Part shown: positions 1 through 9,221 of the stretch, piece after piece
Layout of the letters: every line of letters begins with the position of its first letter
Position numbering within the stretch: the stretch's first letter is position 1
Assembly: GCF_016888335.1 (NCBI RefSeq)
Contig: NZ_JAFEJG010000004.1
Location: forward strand, 1,984,001 to 2,048,000
Origin: Janibacter endophyticus
GTDB taxonomy: Bacteria > Actinomycetota > Actinomycetes > Actinomycetales > Dermatophilaceae
Reading direction: 5' to 3'
Length of the DNA: 64,000 nucleotides
Position numbers and translations under genes: made by a program
The notes under the pieces: model-generated
Told to the model about the DNA's origin: nothing
Database searches by the model: none
The model's input: only the letters and a program-made list of their open reading frames with translations

Positions 1-1074
1 CATCCCCGCGTGGTGCGGCGCGTAGCCGCGCTCGAGCCCGGCGAGGAGCTGGTGGTAGCCGAGGACCGTGAGGTCCTCGCCCTCGAGGATCATCGAGCGC
101 TCCTCGAGGGTGCGGCGGTTGCGCTCCCCCTCCGCCGCGCTGATGAGCCGCACGTCGTTGCCGAGCAGCTGGCCGACGGCCCCCTCGCAGCCGACCCGGC
201 TGAAGATGAAGGTGATCGCGGGCAGCAGACCCTCACGGTCGAGCTGGGTGATGACCTGGGTGCGCGAGGCTCCCCCGCCGAAACGCTCGGTGCCACCCCT
301 TCGCCCGCCGCCCCGACGGTCGCGCGGTCCCCCACGACCCCGACCCTGGCCGGCTACCTCCGCGGTCGAGCGCACCTGGCGCCGGACCGCGTCCATGAGG
401 TGCGGGTTGACGCGCACCCGGTCCTGGAGCGCGTCGGGGGTCGCCCCGTCGACGAAGAGGTCGTAGATCTCCTGACCGACCTGCATGTGCTGCCACAGCG
501 GCACCGGCCGCGTCTCGGAGACGACGATCTCGTTGCCGCCCCGGACCTCGGCGAGCCAGGCGCCGAACTCCTCGGCGTTGCTCACGGTCGCCGAGAGCGA
601 GACGAGCTGCACGGACGGGGGCAGGTGGATGATCACCTCTTCCCACACCGCCCCGCGGAAGCGGTCGGCGAGGTAGTGCACCTCGTCCATGACGACGAAG
701 CCGAGCTGCTCGAGGGTGCTGCTGCCCGCATAGATCATGTTGCGCAGGACCTCGGTCGTCATGACGACGACGGGCGCCTCGCCGTTGATCGAGCTGTCAC
801 CGGTGAGCAGCCCGACCTTGTCGTGCCCGTAGCGGGCGGCGAGCTCGTGGTACTTCTGGTTCGACAGCGCCTTGATCGGGGTGGTGTAGAAGGCCTTCTG
901 CCCCCGCTGGAGCGCGAGGTGGACGGCGAACTCCCCGACCACTGTCTTGCCGGCGCCGGTCGGTGCCGCGACGAGGACGCCGTGGCCGGCGGCGATGGCC
1001 TCGCAGCCCTGCTCCTGGAAGTCGTCGAGCGGGAAGACGAGACCGGCGGCGAAGTCCTCCACGGCTGCTGACAT
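1..1074 (-). CDS. helY: HelY-like DEAD/DEAH superfamily 2 RNA/DNA helicase (N-terminal part, cut by window edge)
   Basis: ATP-dependent helicase of the Ski2/Mtr4-like HelY family. The frame is open to the window edge, so only the first 358 residues are seen; the family is about 900 residues long. Visible are the Walker A motif APTGAGKT (residues 37-44), a TTPIKALSNQKY motif Ia, the DEVHY box, and SLSATVSN motif III. About residues 225-255 form a Gly/Arg-rich insert between the two RecA-like halves. The ATG at 1074 lies 7 bases after a TAGCCT box, so the message is probably leaderless. Order helY-lipid kinase-tatC-tatA-pafC-pafB matches the mycobacterial helY-tat-paf neighbourhood, which supports the name. 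Confidence 0.88.
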   Translation of the reverse strand, partial: MSAAVEDFAAGLVFPLDDFQEQGCEAIAAGHGVLVAAPTGAGKTVVGEFAVHLALQRGQKAFYTTPIKALSNQKYHELAARYGHDKVGLLTGDSSINGEAPVVVMTTEVLRNMIYAGSSTLEQLGFVVMDEVHYLADRFRGAVWEEVIIHLPPSVQLVSLSATVSNAEEFGAWLAEVRGGNEIVVSETRPVPLWQHMQVGQEIYDLFVDGATPDALQDRVRVNPHLMDAVRRQVRSTAEVAGQGRGRGGPRDRRGGGRRGGTERFGGGASRTQVITQLDREGLLPAITFIFSRVGCEGAVGQLLGNDVRLISAAEGERNRRTLEERSMILEGEDLTVLGYHQLLAGLERGYAPHHAGM

Positions 1075-1081
1075 GAGCGCC

Positions 1082-1087
1082 AGGCTA
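1082..1087 (-). promoter_or_regulatory. -10 box of helY (leaderless)
   Basis: TAGCCT on the minus strand, 7 bases upstream of the helY ATG, matching the actinobacterial TANNNT -10 element of leaderless genes. Confidence 0.55.
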
Positions 1088-1101
1088 ACCGCGGGGGCGC
1101 C

Positions 1102-1995
1102 TCACAGGAGGATCTGGACGGCCCTGGGGACGACCTCGACGTCGAGCGGGAGCGGGAAGAGGCGTTCGCCGTCGGCGTAGGCGACGATGCCGGCCGCGTC
1201 GAGCCGCACGGTGCGGGCGCGGCGCACGCTCACCCTCGGGTGGCTCGTGTGGGCGCCCTTGAAGACCTTGGGGAAGACGCGGAGGAACTCGGGGACCCCG
1301 ATCTCGTCGACGACGAGGACGTCGAGCAGCCCGTCGGTCATGTCGGCGTCGGGGGTGACCTTCATGCCCCCGCCGTAGGCCCGCCCGTTGCCGACGCACG
1401 TCAGCATGGCGCGGGCCTCGACCTCCTCGCCGTCGAGGGTCAGCGTGTACGGGATCGGGGCGAAGACGGGCAGCTCGCGGGCGATCGCGATGTTGTAGCG
1501 CGCCGGTCCACGGGGCCAGCGCATCTGGTTGGCTCGCTCGTTGACGACGGCGTCGAAGCCGCCGCACAGGACACCGAGGAACCACCGCTCCTGCGTCCCG
1601 TCGACCGACCGGACCCTGCCGAGGTCGAAGGGGCGCGGCTGCCCGTGGAGAATCCGCTCGGCGGCGGTCTCGACGTCCTTGACGGGCAGGCCGACCTCTC
1701 GGGCGTTGTCGTTGCCGGTCCCGACCGCGACGATCCCGAGCGGCACGTCGGTCTGGGCGCAGATGTTCACCCCGAGGTGGACGGCGCCGTCCCCGCCCGC
1801 GACGACGAGAGCATCGATGGCACCCTCGGCGACCGCACGACGGGCCTTCGCCTCGGCCCGGGTCGCGTCGAGCCCGGTGAGGTCGACGACCTCCGCTCCC
1901 CCGGCCTCGAGGAGGTCGGCCACGACCGTCCCCACGCGGGCCCCGGCGTTCTTGCCGGCGGTGGGGTTGACGAGCAGGCCGATGCGACGGTGCAC
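1102..1995 (-). CDS. Diacylglycerol/lipid kinase family protein (DagK-like)
   Basis: 297-residue protein of the diacylglycerol kinase catalytic family, which phosphorylates lipid alcohols such as diacylglycerol at the membrane. It opens with a LLVNPTAGK nucleotide-binding loop, then has GGDGAVH (the family GGDGT with Ala for Thr) and GTGNDNAREVGLP, all in the N-terminal half, and a beta-sandwich-like C-terminal half. The GTG start at 1995 is preceded by AAGGAG. It follows tatC by 14 bases in the same direction. The exact lipid substrate cannot be read from sequence. Confidence 0.85.
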   Translation of the reverse strand: MHRRIGLLVNPTAGKNAGARVGTVVADLLEAGGAEVVDLTGLDATRAEAKARRAVAEGAIDALVVAGGDGAVHLGVNICAQTDVPLGIVAVGTGNDNAREVGLPVKDVETAAERILHGQPRPFDLGRVRSVDGTQERWFLGVLCGGFDAVVNERANQMRWPRGPARYNIAIARELPVFAPIPYTLTLDGEEVEARAMLTCVGNGRAYGGGMKVTPDADMTDGLLDVLVVDEIGVPEFLRVFPKVFKGAHTSHPRVSVRRARTVRLDAAGIVAYADGERLFPLPLDVEVVPRAVQILL

Positions 1996-2009
1996 CCGGG
2001 CTCCTTGGG

Positions 2010-2831
2010 TCAGTCGAGGACGGAGGCCTGGTCCTCGGGCGTGTCGAGCCAGTCGGGTCGCGCCTCCTGACGCTTGCGGCCGATGAGCATCGCGATGCCG
2101 ACGGCCCCGAAGTAGAGGAGCACGAGCGGCCCGGCGAGGAGGAACATCGTCACCGGGTCGGGGGTCGGGGTGATCATCGCCGAGGCGATGAAGATCAGCA
2201 GGACCGCCGGGCGCCAGCCCCTGAGCAGCTGGCGGCCGGTGACGACACCCAGCGCGCTCAGCGCGACAAGGACCACGGGGAGCAGCCAGGCGGCTCCGAA
2301 GGCGAAGATGAAGCGCATGACGAAGGTGAAGTAGTCCGTCGTCTGCTGGATGTTGCTGCTCGTGTCCTCGTCCGGCGTGAAGCTGTAGAGGATGGCCAGT
2401 GCCTTCGGCAGGGTGATGTACCCGAACCAGCTGCCGGCGGCGAAGAGGGGGATGGTGGCGGCGAAGAAGGCCATCGAGATCTTCTTCTCGCGCCTGGTCA
2501 GGCCCGGCATGATGAAGGCCCAGATCTGGTAGAGCCAGATCGGGCTGGAGAGCAGCAGCCCGGCGAAGATCGAGATCGAGATCTGCTGGCTGAAGGCGGC
2601 CGTCGGGTTGCCGAAGTTCAGCGCGACGATGCTCTCAGGGTTCTGCATCTTGTAGTCGCGGAAGGGTTGCGACAGATGACGGTAGACGTCGTCGTAGTAG
2701 ATCCAGCCGACGACGGTGCCGACGAGGACGGCCAGGGCCGAGACGGTGATCCGCCGCTTGAGCTCCCGAAGGTGCTCCATGAGGGGCATGCGCCCCTCGG
2801 GATCCTTGGGCGTGCGTCGGCGGATGGCCAC
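2010..2831 (-). CDS. tatC: Twin-arginine translocase subunit TatC
   Basis: 273-residue integral membrane core of the Tat pathway, which receives twin-arginine signal peptides and exports folded proteins. The N-terminus carries the conserved MPLMEHLRELKRR segment, followed by six hydrophobic stretches; the periplasmic-side FYFTFVMRF-type loop and the PDP motif region (ITPTPDPVTM) are recognisable. GTG start at 2831. It follows tatA by 31 bases and is surely co-transcribed with it. Size and motifs are normal for the family. Confidence 0.96.
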   Translation of the reverse strand: MAIRRRTPKDPEGRMPLMEHLRELKRRITVSALAVLVGTVVGWIYYDDVYRHLSQPFRDYKMQNPESIVALNFGNPTAAFSQQISISIFAGLLLSSPIWLYQIWAFIMPGLTRREKKISMAFFAATIPLFAAGSWFGYITLPKALAILYSFTPDEDTSSNIQQTTDYFTFVMRFIFAFGAAWLLPVVLVALSALGVVTGRQLLRGWRPAVLLIFIASAMITPTPDPVTMFLLAGPLVLLYFGAVGIAMLIGRKRQEARPDWLDTPEDQASVLD

Positions 2832-2862
2832 GTGGGTCGTCGGTGGGGCGAAGGGGTCGGCG

Positions 2863-3165
2863 TCAGGCGACCGGGCCGGACTGGTTGTCCGTGCGCGGCT
2901 TGGCCTCGTCGATCACGGCGTCGCCGTCCCGGGCAGAGAGGTCGTCCCGCACGTCGTCGCGGACGGGGGACGTGCCGGTACCACGGGCGCGCTTGGCCTC
3001 CTCGCGGGCACGGTCCTCCTCCTTCATCTCGTTGACCTCGGACTTGAAGACGCGCGCGGACTTGCCGAGGCTGCGGGCGGCGTCGGGCAGCTTCTTGAAC
3101 CCGAAGAGCAGGAAGACGATGAGGAGCACGACGAGGAGCTCGCCAGGGCCAAGCCACTGAGGCAT
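2863..3165 (-). CDS. tatA: Sec-independent translocase subunit TatA
   Basis: 100-residue TatA/E-type pore subunit. One N-terminal membrane helix (about residues 7-22) is followed by the [16 protein letters not shown] amphipathic helix and a charged, unstructured tail. The start is the ATG at 3165, with GAAAGG upstream; an open frame continues further but encodes no TatA sequence. Located directly upstream of tatC, as expected for a TatAC pair; tatB is not in this window. It lies downstream of pafC with a 55-base gap. Confidence 0.95.
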   Translation of the reverse strand: MPQWLGPGELLVVLLIVFLLFGFKKLPDAARSLGKSARVFKSEVNEMKEEDRAREEAKRARGTGTSPVRDDVRDDLSARDGDAVIDEAKPRTDNQSGPVA

Positions 3166-3220
3166 GGGGTGCCTTTCGGTACGCGGGTGTATCGGATGAC
3201 CTTCGTCGTCAGTGTACGCA

Positions 3221-4183
3221 TCAGCCCTGGTAGCCGCTGAGCGCTTGCTGGGCCCGGGACCGGACGGCGTCGACGGCACTCTGGGGGCCCTCGACGACCG
3301 CGTCGCCGCCGCAGCGCAGCACGAGCCGGGCGAGCCAGGCGTCGTCCCGGGCGGTGAGCCGCACCCGGAGGTCCGCCCCGGCCTCCTCGCGCCCGAGGAC
3401 GGGGAAGTACTCGGCGACCCAGCGGGCCCCGGGGCGCAGCCGGAGCGTGACGACCGGGTCGCTCTCGCGGCCCGCGTAGGCACCCTGGCTGAGGTCGCGC
3501 TGCTCGGCCTCGGGCGGCGGGGTGCCGTCGTCGTCGAGCACCTCGACCCGCTCGATGCGGTCGAGCCGGAAGAGGCGGGTGTCGCGTGCGACGTGGCACC
3601 AGCCCTCGAGGTACCACTGGCCGTCCTGCGAGACGACCCGCATGGGGTCGACCTCGCGCTCCGTGCGCTCGTCCCTCGACGGCACGAGGTAGGCCAGGCG
3701 CAGGCGTCGCCGGCGGCGCAGCGCATCGGTGACGACGCGCCGCGTCTCGAGACCGGCACCGTCCTCCTCGGCGACCGCCACGGCCTCGAGACCGGGCAGC
3801 GAGGCCGCGGCGCCCTCGACCTTGTCCAGGGCGCGACCGACGGCGTCCGAGGGCGCGACGCCGGCGGCCTGGAGGGCCCGCAGGCCGGTGATCAGGGTGA
3901 CCGCCTCGGCGACGGTGAGGCGCAGAGGGCGACGGATCGCGTCGGCGTTGGAGATGTAGACCCGGTCCTCCTCGTAGCTCACCTCGATGAGCTCGTCGGT
4001 CATCGGCCCGTAGCCGACGAGGAAGAGGAGGTCGAGGTCGTCCCGCAGCTGCCTCTCGCTGACGCCGAGCCCCGCGGCGGCCTCGGCGATCGAGATGCCC
4101 TGCCGGGAGACGAGCCACGGGACCATGGTGAGCAGGCGCGACACCCGGCTCGTCGCCGGCTCGGCCGGCGTCCGGGGGCTCAT
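3221..4183 (-). CDS. pafC: PafC, WYL-domain transcriptional activator
   Basis: 320-residue partner of PafB. PafBC is known in mycobacteria as the activator of the LexA-independent DNA-damage response. The N-terminus has a winged-helix segment ([19 protein letters not shown]), and the central part holds the WYL ligand-binding domain ([18 protein letters not shown]). The GTG-less ATG at 4183 overlaps the pafB stop by 4 bases (ATGA), so translation is coupled. Ordinary length for the family. Confidence 0.92.
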   Translation of the reverse strand: MSPRTPAEPATSRVSRLLTMVPWLVSRQGISIAEAAAGLGVSERQLRDDLDLLFLVGYGPMTDELIEVSYEEDRVYISNADAIRRPLRLTVAEAVTLITGLRALQAAGVAPSDAVGRALDKVEGAAASLPGLEAVAVAEEDGAGLETRRVVTDALRRRRRLRLAYLVPSRDERTEREVDPMRVVSQDGQWYLEGWCHVARDTRLFRLDRIERVEVLDDDGTPPPEAEQRDLSQGAYAGRESDPVVTLRLRPGARWVAEYFPVLGREEAGADLRVRLTARDDAWLARLVLRCGGDAVVEGPQSAVDAVRSRAQQALSGYQG

Positions 4184-5181
4184 CCGGCCACCTCCAGGCT
4201 GGCGAGGACACCCTCGAGTCGCCCGCGGACCTCGGCGACCAGCTCCGGCGGGTCGGCGACGACGACGTCGGGGCCGTAGGAGGCCAGCTCGTCGGCCAGC
4301 GCGCGGACCGAGCCGAAGGGCAGCCTCAGCTCGTCCCACCCGTCGTCCGTCGCAGCCGGCCCGACTGTCGTGGCCCGCGAGCGGAGCGAGTGACCGGCGC
4401 CCGTCCGGACCCGGAGCGTGGCGGTCCCCGACTCCTGGTCGGTCCGCGCGAGGTCGGCGACGGCCTTCCTGGCGTCGTAGTCGTCGGGGCGGGGCACCTC
4501 GACCGCCCCGGCGTCGCGGACGTCGGAGACGACACGCGAGAGGCGGAAGACCCGGGGCGCGTCCCGGTCGTGGTCGTGCCCGGCGAGGTACCACCGCCCG
4601 CGCCACGACGTGAGGGCCCAGGGGTCGACGTGCCGCTCGGCGGCCTCGCCGGAGCCCGCCCCGAGGTAGCCGAAGCGGACCGAGCGGCCCCTCGTCGCGG
4701 CCTCCTGCAGGGGTGCGAAGGCGGGCTCGCTGCCTCCGAGGCTCGGCTCGATCCCGACGAAGGGGTCGGTGCCCCCGTCGTCCTCGGTGCTCTCCGCCGC
4801 GATCTTGCGCCACGCGGTCGCCGCGCTCGGTGCCATCGCGGCGTGCGACCACATCCGGGTCGCGAGGCCGACGACGGCCAGCTCGTCGCCCGTCAGCTCG
4901 ATCTGGGGCAGGGCGTAGTCACGCTGGTCGATCCGGTAGCCGGGCTCGTCCTCGAAGGCTCCGCCGATGTTCTCCGTCACGAGCGGGATGCCGAGCCCGC
5001 GGAGCTCGTCCTTGTCCCGCTCGAACATCCGGTCGAAGGCCTCGTCGGACTCGACACCCTGGTAGGCCTCGACCATGCGACGGATCCTCGCCTTGGGCAA
5101 CGCTCGCCGGGTCGAGAGCAGGCACATCGTGAGGTTCATCAGGCGCTCGGTCTTGGCCCTCGGCGTGTTCGGTGCGGCCAT
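4180..5181 (-). CDS. pafB: PafB, WYL-domain transcriptional activator
   Basis: 333-residue WYL-family regulator that acts with PafC. It starts with a helix-turn-helix region (KTERLMNLTMCLLSTRRAL) and has a WYL core (VDPWALTSWRGRWYLAGHD). First gene of the pafB-pafC-tatA-tatC unit. The ATG at 5181 lies 7 bases after a TAGGTT box, so it is probably leaderless. Unlike in mycobacteria, pafA is not immediately upstream: DUF3866 and two FKBP genes lie between. Confidence 0.93.
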   Translation of the reverse strand: MAAPNTPRAKTERLMNLTMCLLSTRRALPKARIRRMVEAYQGVESDEAFDRMFERDKDELRGLGIPLVTENIGGAFEDEPGYRIDQRDYALPQIELTGDELAVVGLATRMWSHAAMAPSAATAWRKIAAESTEDDGGTDPFVGIEPSLGGSEPAFAPLQEAATRGRSVRFGYLGAGSGEAAERHVDPWALTSWRGRWYLAGHDHDRDAPRVFRLSRVVSDVRDAGAVEVPRPDDYDARKAVADLARTDQESGTATLRVRTGAGHSLRSRATTVGPAATDDGWDELRLPFGSVRALADELASYGPDVVVADPPELVAEVRGRLEGVLASLEVAG

Positions 5182-5188
5182 GCCCGCG

Positions 5189-5194
5189 AACCTA
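5189..5194 (-). promoter_or_regulatory. -10 box of pafB (leaderless)
   Basis: TAGGTT on the minus strand with a 7-base spacer to the pafB ATG. It sits back to back with the DUF3866 promoter at 5204-5209. Confidence 0.55.
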
Positions 5195-5203
5195 CCCGAC
5201 CGT

Positions 5204-5209
5204 TAGCCT
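5204..5209 (+). promoter_or_regulatory. -10 box of the DUF3866 gene (leaderless)
   Basis: TAGCCT followed by six bases and the ATG at 5216. Confidence 0.55.
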
Positions 5210-5215
5210 CCAGCC

Positions 5216-6328
5216 ATGATCCATTGGCGACGTGGCGAGGTCTCGGCGCTCACCGGCGGTTGGGGCGAGGTGATCACCTGCGAGGTGGCCCTCGAGGACG
5301 GGTCGAGCGTCCCCGCGCTGGCCTACAGCCCCGAGGTCGGGTCCCCCGAGGTCGGGGACACCGTCGTGCTCAACGTCTCGGCGCTGCTCAAGAGCCTGGG
5401 CACGGGCGGCCATGCCCTCGTCGTCGCGCTCCCCGACCGGCTGCCGCCGGACCCGGCCGACGAGACGGGCGCCCAGCCCGCGGGGCACATCGTCAAGGCG
5501 AGGTACACGCCGCTGCAGACGATGGTCCTCGCCCTCGAGGAGCAGGAGTCGGCGGCGCACGACGCCCTCCGGACCCGGGCCGAGGTGGTCGCCGGCGACC
5601 TCGACGGGATGCCGGTCGTCGTCGCCGAGCTGCACTCGGCGTTGCCCGCCGTCGTCGCCGGGCTCCACCTCGAGCGTCCCGGCGCGCGCGTCGTCTACGT
5701 CATGACGGACACGGGTGCGCTCCCGCTCGCCTTCTCCCGACGAGTGGCGCAGATGCGTGCACGGGGCATGCTCGCGAGCACGGTGACCGTCGGCCAGGCC
5801 TACGGCGGCGAGCACGAGGCGATCACCCTGCACTCCGGCCTGCTGGCGGCCCGTTACGTCCTCGGCGCGGACGTCATCGTCGTCGCCCAGGGCCCGGGCA
5901 ACGCCGGGTCGGCGACGACGTGGGGTTACTCCGGGATCAGCCAGGGCGAGTCGCTCAACGCCGTCCACACCCTCGGCGGTCGCGGGATCGCCGCGCTGCG
6001 CGTCTCCGGCGCAGACCCGCGAGAGCGCCACCGCGGCCTCTCCCACCACGCCGGGACCGCGCTCGGTCGGGTCGTCCTCGGGGCGGCCGACCTCCCCTTC
6101 GCCGACGACGAGGCCCTCTCCCCCGGGCTCCGGGCGGCCGTCGAGGACCTGTGCGCCCGGGCTGCCGGGGACCTGCGACCCGTCTCGGTCCTCGCGACGG
6201 GGCTGGAGGAGGCCCTGCGGGCCTGCCCGGTCCCCCTGCGCACCATGGGCCGGGGCCTCGACGACGACCCGGCCGCCTTCCTCACGACAGCAGCAGCCGG
6301 GCGGTACGCCGCCCGGCTGCTGCAGTGA
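5216..6328 (+). CDS. DUF3866 family protein
   Basis: 370-residue conserved actinobacterial and firmicute protein of unknown function. Features seen: an N-terminal MIHWRRGEV start typical of the family, a central IVKARYTPLQTMVLA segment, a VVAELHSALPAV block and a glycine-rich QGPGNAGSATTWGYSG block. No membrane segment or signal peptide is evident. It is transcribed away from pafB, alone. The last 12 codons encode a 15-bp hairpin that may be the terminator. Function is not known and I do not propose one. Confidence 0.88.
   Translation: MIHWRRGEVSALTGGWGEVITCEVALEDGSSVPALAYSPEVGSPEVGDTVVLNVSALLKSLGTGGHALVVALPDRLPPDPADETGAQPAGHIVKARYTPLQTMVLALEEQESAAHDALRTRAEVVAGDLDGMPVVVAELHSALPAVVAGLHLERPGARVVYVMTDTGALPLAFSRRVAQMRARGMLASTVTVGQAYGGEHEAITLHSGLLAARYVLGADVIVVAQGPGNAGSATTWGYSGISQGESLNAVHTLGGRGIAALRVSGADPRERHRGLSHHAGTALGRVVLGAADLPFADDEALSPGLRAAVEDLCARAAGDLRPVSVLATGLEEALRACPVPLRTMGRGLDDDPAAFLTTAAAGRYAARLLQ
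6290..6323 (+). terminator. Hairpin overlapping the end of the DUF3866 gene
   Basis: Perfect inverted repeat: 15-base arms (GCAGCAGCCGGGCGG and its complement) around a TACG loop, ending 3 bases before the TGA. No T-tract follows, as is usual for actinobacterial intrinsic terminators. The convergent FKBP gene ends at 6342. Confidence 0.55.
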
Positions 6329-6341
6329 TCGCTGAGGTCGG

Positions 6342-6728
6342 TCAGCCGACCTTGACGAGGTCGACGACGAAGATCAGGGTCTCGCCACCCTTGATCGCCG
6401 CGCCGGCGCCCCGGTCGCCGTAGCCGAGGTGCGGCGGGATGGTGATCTTGCGACGACCACCCTCCTTCATGCCGAGCAGACCCTGGTCCCAGCCCTGGAT
6501 GACCTGGCCGACGCCGACGGTGAAGGCGAGCGGGGCGCCACGGTTCCACGAGGCGTCGAACTCCTCGCCCGTGCTGTGCGCGACACCGACGTAGTGCGCC
6601 TGGATCGGGTCGCCGGGCGTGGCCTCGGCGCCGTCACCGACGGTGATGTCCTCGACGACGAGCTCGGTGGGCGGGGTGTCGCCGGGGAACTCGATCTCGG
6701 GCTTGGTGGTGCTGGGGTCGAACGGCAT
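6342..6728 (-). CDS. FKBP-type peptidyl-prolyl cis-trans isomerase (cytosolic)
   Basis: 128-residue single FKBP domain that speeds proline isomerisation during protein folding. Canonical elements seen: VEDITVGDGAEATPGDPIQAHYVG, FDASWNRGAPLAFTVGVGQVIQGWDQGL and the ITIPPHLGYGDRGAG loop. No signal peptide. ATG at 6728 with an AAGGAG ribosome site. It follows the lipoprotein FKBP by 46 bases in the same direction and is probably co-transcribed. Confidence 0.93.
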   Translation of the reverse strand: MPFDPSTTKPEIEFPGDTPPTELVVEDITVGDGAEATPGDPIQAHYVGVAHSTGEEFDASWNRGAPLAFTVGVGQVIQGWDQGLLGMKEGGRRKITIPPHLGYGDRGAGAAIKGGETLIFVVDLVKVG

Positions 6729-6774
6729 CGGTGCTCCTTGGGGTTCGGGTGGGGTGGGTGTGCTGTCGTGCGGG

Positions 6775-7737
6775 TCAGACGGCGCCGAGGACGTCGACGA
6801 CGAAGACGATGGTGTCGTCGCCCTTGATCGAGCCGTCCTGGCTGCCGGCCTTGCCGTAGCCGTCCTTCGGCGGGACGGTGATGAGGACGCGGTCGCCGAC
6901 CTTGGTGCCGACGAGGCCCTCGTCCCAGCCCTTGATGACCTGGCCGCCCCCGAGGGTCACGGGGAAGGGGCGGCGCCCCTCCTGCTTGCTCGAGTCGAAG
7001 ACCTTGCCGTCCTTCCAGAGCGCCCCGGTGTACGTGACGTAGACGGTGTCGCCCTTCTTGACCTCCGGGCCCTCGCCGGCGACGAGGGTCTCGACCTCGG
7101 TCTCCTTGGGCGCCGTGCCCTTGGGCATGGTGAAGGTCGCCGGCTTGTCGGTGGCGTACTGGACGACCGGGACGCCCTTCTTGGGCTTGGCCTCCTTGCC
7201 CTTCGCCTCCTTGAGCATCGTGCTCTTGAGGTCGTAGACCATGACGATCGAGTCGGTGCCGGAGACGCCGAGCTGCTCGTTGCCGGCCTCGCCGAACATC
7301 TCGGCGGGCGGGGCGATCGCGGTGGCGGTGCTGCCGACCTTCTGCCCGAGGATGGCGTTGCGCAGGCCTGGGATCATCTGCGCGTTGCCGAGGTCGAAGG
7401 CGAGGGGCTCCTGCGTGTAGGTCTCGGTGCCCTCGAGCGCCGAGCCGTCCTTGCCGTTGAAGAGGGCGATGTCGAGGACGACGATGTCGTCCTCGGCCAC
7501 GGGTGCGCCCTTGCCCTCCTTGACGGTCTTGACCTCGGTCTTCTCGACCGAGACGGTCTTGTCCTCGAGGGTGATCTTCGGGGCGTCCTTGTCGGTCCCG
7601 GGGGTCACCTCGACCTGGTCGACGACGCCGGTGGCCGTGCGATCGGCCTGAGACGGCTCGTCGCTGCCGCAGGCAGCGAGGGTGAGGGCGGCAGCCGCGG
7701 TGAGGGCGGCAGCCGCACGGGCACGCGAAGAGAGCAC
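6775..7737 (-). CDS. Lipoprotein with two FKBP-type isomerase domains
   Basis: About 320 residues. A signal peptide with lipobox LTLAAC (Cys about residue 23) predicts a membrane-anchored exported lipoprotein. The C-terminal 110 residues are a canonical FKBP domain (KGDTVYVTYTG, GGGQVIKGWDEGLVG, ITVPPKDGYG). The N-terminal half resembles a degenerate second FKBP domain (EDDIVVLDIALF, QMIPGLRNAILGQKVG). I prefer GTG at 7737, with AAGGA seven bases upstream; an ATG at 7776 would add 13 residues before the signal peptide. Probable role: folding of exported proteins. Confidence 0.85.
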   Translation of the reverse strand: MLSSRARAAAALTAAAALTLAACGSDEPSQADRTATGVVDQVEVTPGTDKDAPKITLEDKTVSVEKTEVKTVKEGKGAPVAEDDIVVLDIALFNGKDGSALEGTETYTQEPLAFDLGNAQMIPGLRNAILGQKVGSTATAIAPPAEMFGEAGNEQLGVSGTDSIVMVYDLKSTMLKEAKGKEAKPKKGVPVVQYATDKPATFTMPKGTAPKETEVETLVAGEGPEVKKGDTVYVTYTGALWKDGKVFDSSKQEGRRPFPVTLGGGQVIKGWDEGLVGTKVGDRVLITVPPKDGYGKAGSQDGSIKGDDTIVFVVDVLGAV

Positions 7738-7824
7738 AGATATGTCCTTGGTTCGGGGGTAGATCGTTTCCACCATAACCAGAAGCGGCTGGGAGGGGCC
7801 TGATCGCGGGCGACGGCGGATCGG

Positions 7825-9216
7825 TCAGGGGGTCGTGGGTGTGGCGGCGGTCATCGAGTCGATGAGTCCGGCGACGCGCGGGTCCTCGGCGGCGAAGGGG
7901 TCCTTGACCAGGACGGTGCGCGCGGTCGTGTCGTTGAGCTTGAGGTGGACCCAGTCGACGGTGAAGTCTCGTCCGTGCTCCCGCGCGGCCCGGACGAAGT
8001 CCCCGCGGAGCTTGGCCCGGGTCGTCTGCGGCGGGGTGTCGACGGCGGCGGCGACGCGGGCGTCGTCGACGACCCGGGCGACCCGTCCCGCCCTCTGCAG
8101 CAGGTGGTGGACCCCGCGTCGGGGGTCGATGTCGTGGTAGGCGAGGTCGAGCTGGGCGAGCCGGGGGTGGTCGAGGTCGAGCCCGTCACGGGTGGCGTAG
8201 GCGTCGAGCAGCCGGTGCTTGATGACCCAGTCGATCTCGGTGCCGACGAGGTCGAGCCGGTCGGTCTCGATCGCGGTGAGGGTGCGCTCCCAGAGGTCGA
8301 GGACCTGGGCCGAGACCGGGTCGTCGATGCCGGCCGCGGCGACGAAGTCCTGCACGGCCGCGAGGTAGCGCTGCTGCATCGCGAGGCCGGTGATCGTCTC
8401 GCCGGTGGCCAGTCTCACCGGGGCCCGGCCGGTGATGTCGAGGCTGATGTCACGGATCGCCCGGATGGGGTTGTCGAGCCGGGTGTCGGCAAGCTCGCCG
8501 ACACCCCTCTCCTCGAGCATCCGGAGCACGAGCGCCGCGGAGCCGACCTTGAGCAGGGTCGTCGTCTCGGTCATCGTCGAGTCCCCGACGATGACGTGCA
8601 TGCGCCGGTAGCGCTCGGCGTCCGCGTGCGGCTCGTCGCGGGTGTTGATGATCGGGCGGGAGCGCGTCGTCGCCGACGAGACGCCCTCCCAGATGTGGTC
8701 GGCGCGCTGGCTGACCGAGAAGACGGCGCCCTTGCTCGTCTGCATGACCTTGCCGGTGCCGGCGATGAGCTGGCGGGAGATGAGGAAGGGCAGCAGCGCC
8801 TCGGTGACGGCGGCGAAGTCGTCGGTGCGGGCGACGAGGAAGTTCTCGTGGCAGCCGTAGGAGTTACCGGCGGAGTCGACGTTGTTCTTGAAGACGAAGA
8901 TCTCGCCGTCGACCTCGTCCTCGCGCAGCTTGGCCTGCGCATCGTCGACGAGCTGCTGGACGATCACCTCGCCGGCGCGGTCGTGGGCGATGAGGTCGAG
9001 CAGGTCGTCGCACTCGGCGGTCGCGTACTCGGGGTGGCTGCCGACGTCGAGGTAGAGGCGTGCGCCGTTGCCGAGGAAGACGTTGCTCGAGCGGCCCCAG
9101 CGCACGACGGAGCGGAACATGTACCGCGCCACCTCGTCAGGGGTGAGCCGTCGGCGTCCCTCGCTCGTGCAGGTGACGCCGAACTCGGTCTCTATCCCGT
9201 AGATCCGCCGATGCAC
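7825..9216 (-). CDS. pafA: PafA, Pup--protein ligase
   Basis: 463-residue ATP-dependent ligase that joins the C-terminal glutamate of Pup to lysines of target proteins. It begins [14 protein letters not shown], the family signature that holds the catalytic glutamate, followed by [32 protein letters not shown], and [22 protein letters not shown] start at 9216, 5 bases past the pup stop, so coupled to pup. In proteasome-bearing actinobacteria prcB and prcA sit between pup and pafA; here nothing does. Confidence 0.96.
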   Translation of the reverse strand: MHRRIYGIETEFGVTCTSEGRRRLTPDEVARYMFRSVVRWGRSSNVFLGNGARLYLDVGSHPEYATAECDDLLDLIAHDRAGEVIVQQLVDDAQAKLREDEVDGEIFVFKNNVDSAGNSYGCHENFLVARTDDFAAVTEALLPFLISRQLIAGTGKVMQTSKGAVFSVSQRADHIWEGVSSATTRSRPIINTRDEPHADAERYRRMHVIVGDSTMTETTTLLKVGSAALVLRMLEERGVGELADTRLDNPIRAIRDISLDITGRAPVRLATGETITGLAMQQRYLAAVQDFVAAAGIDDPVSAQVLDLWERTLTAIETDRLDLVGTEIDWVIKHRLLDAYATRDGLDLDHPRLAQLDLAYHDIDPRRGVHHLLQRAGRVARVVDDARVAAAVDTPPQTTRAKLRGDFVRAAREHGRDFTVDWVHLKLNDTTARTVLVKDPFAAEDPRVAGLIDSMTAATPTTP

Positions 9217-9221
9217 GCCGG

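Noticed and set aside
9217-9221. Hidden or frameshifted prcB/prcA between pup and pafA
   Set aside because: Only 5 bases separate the two genes.
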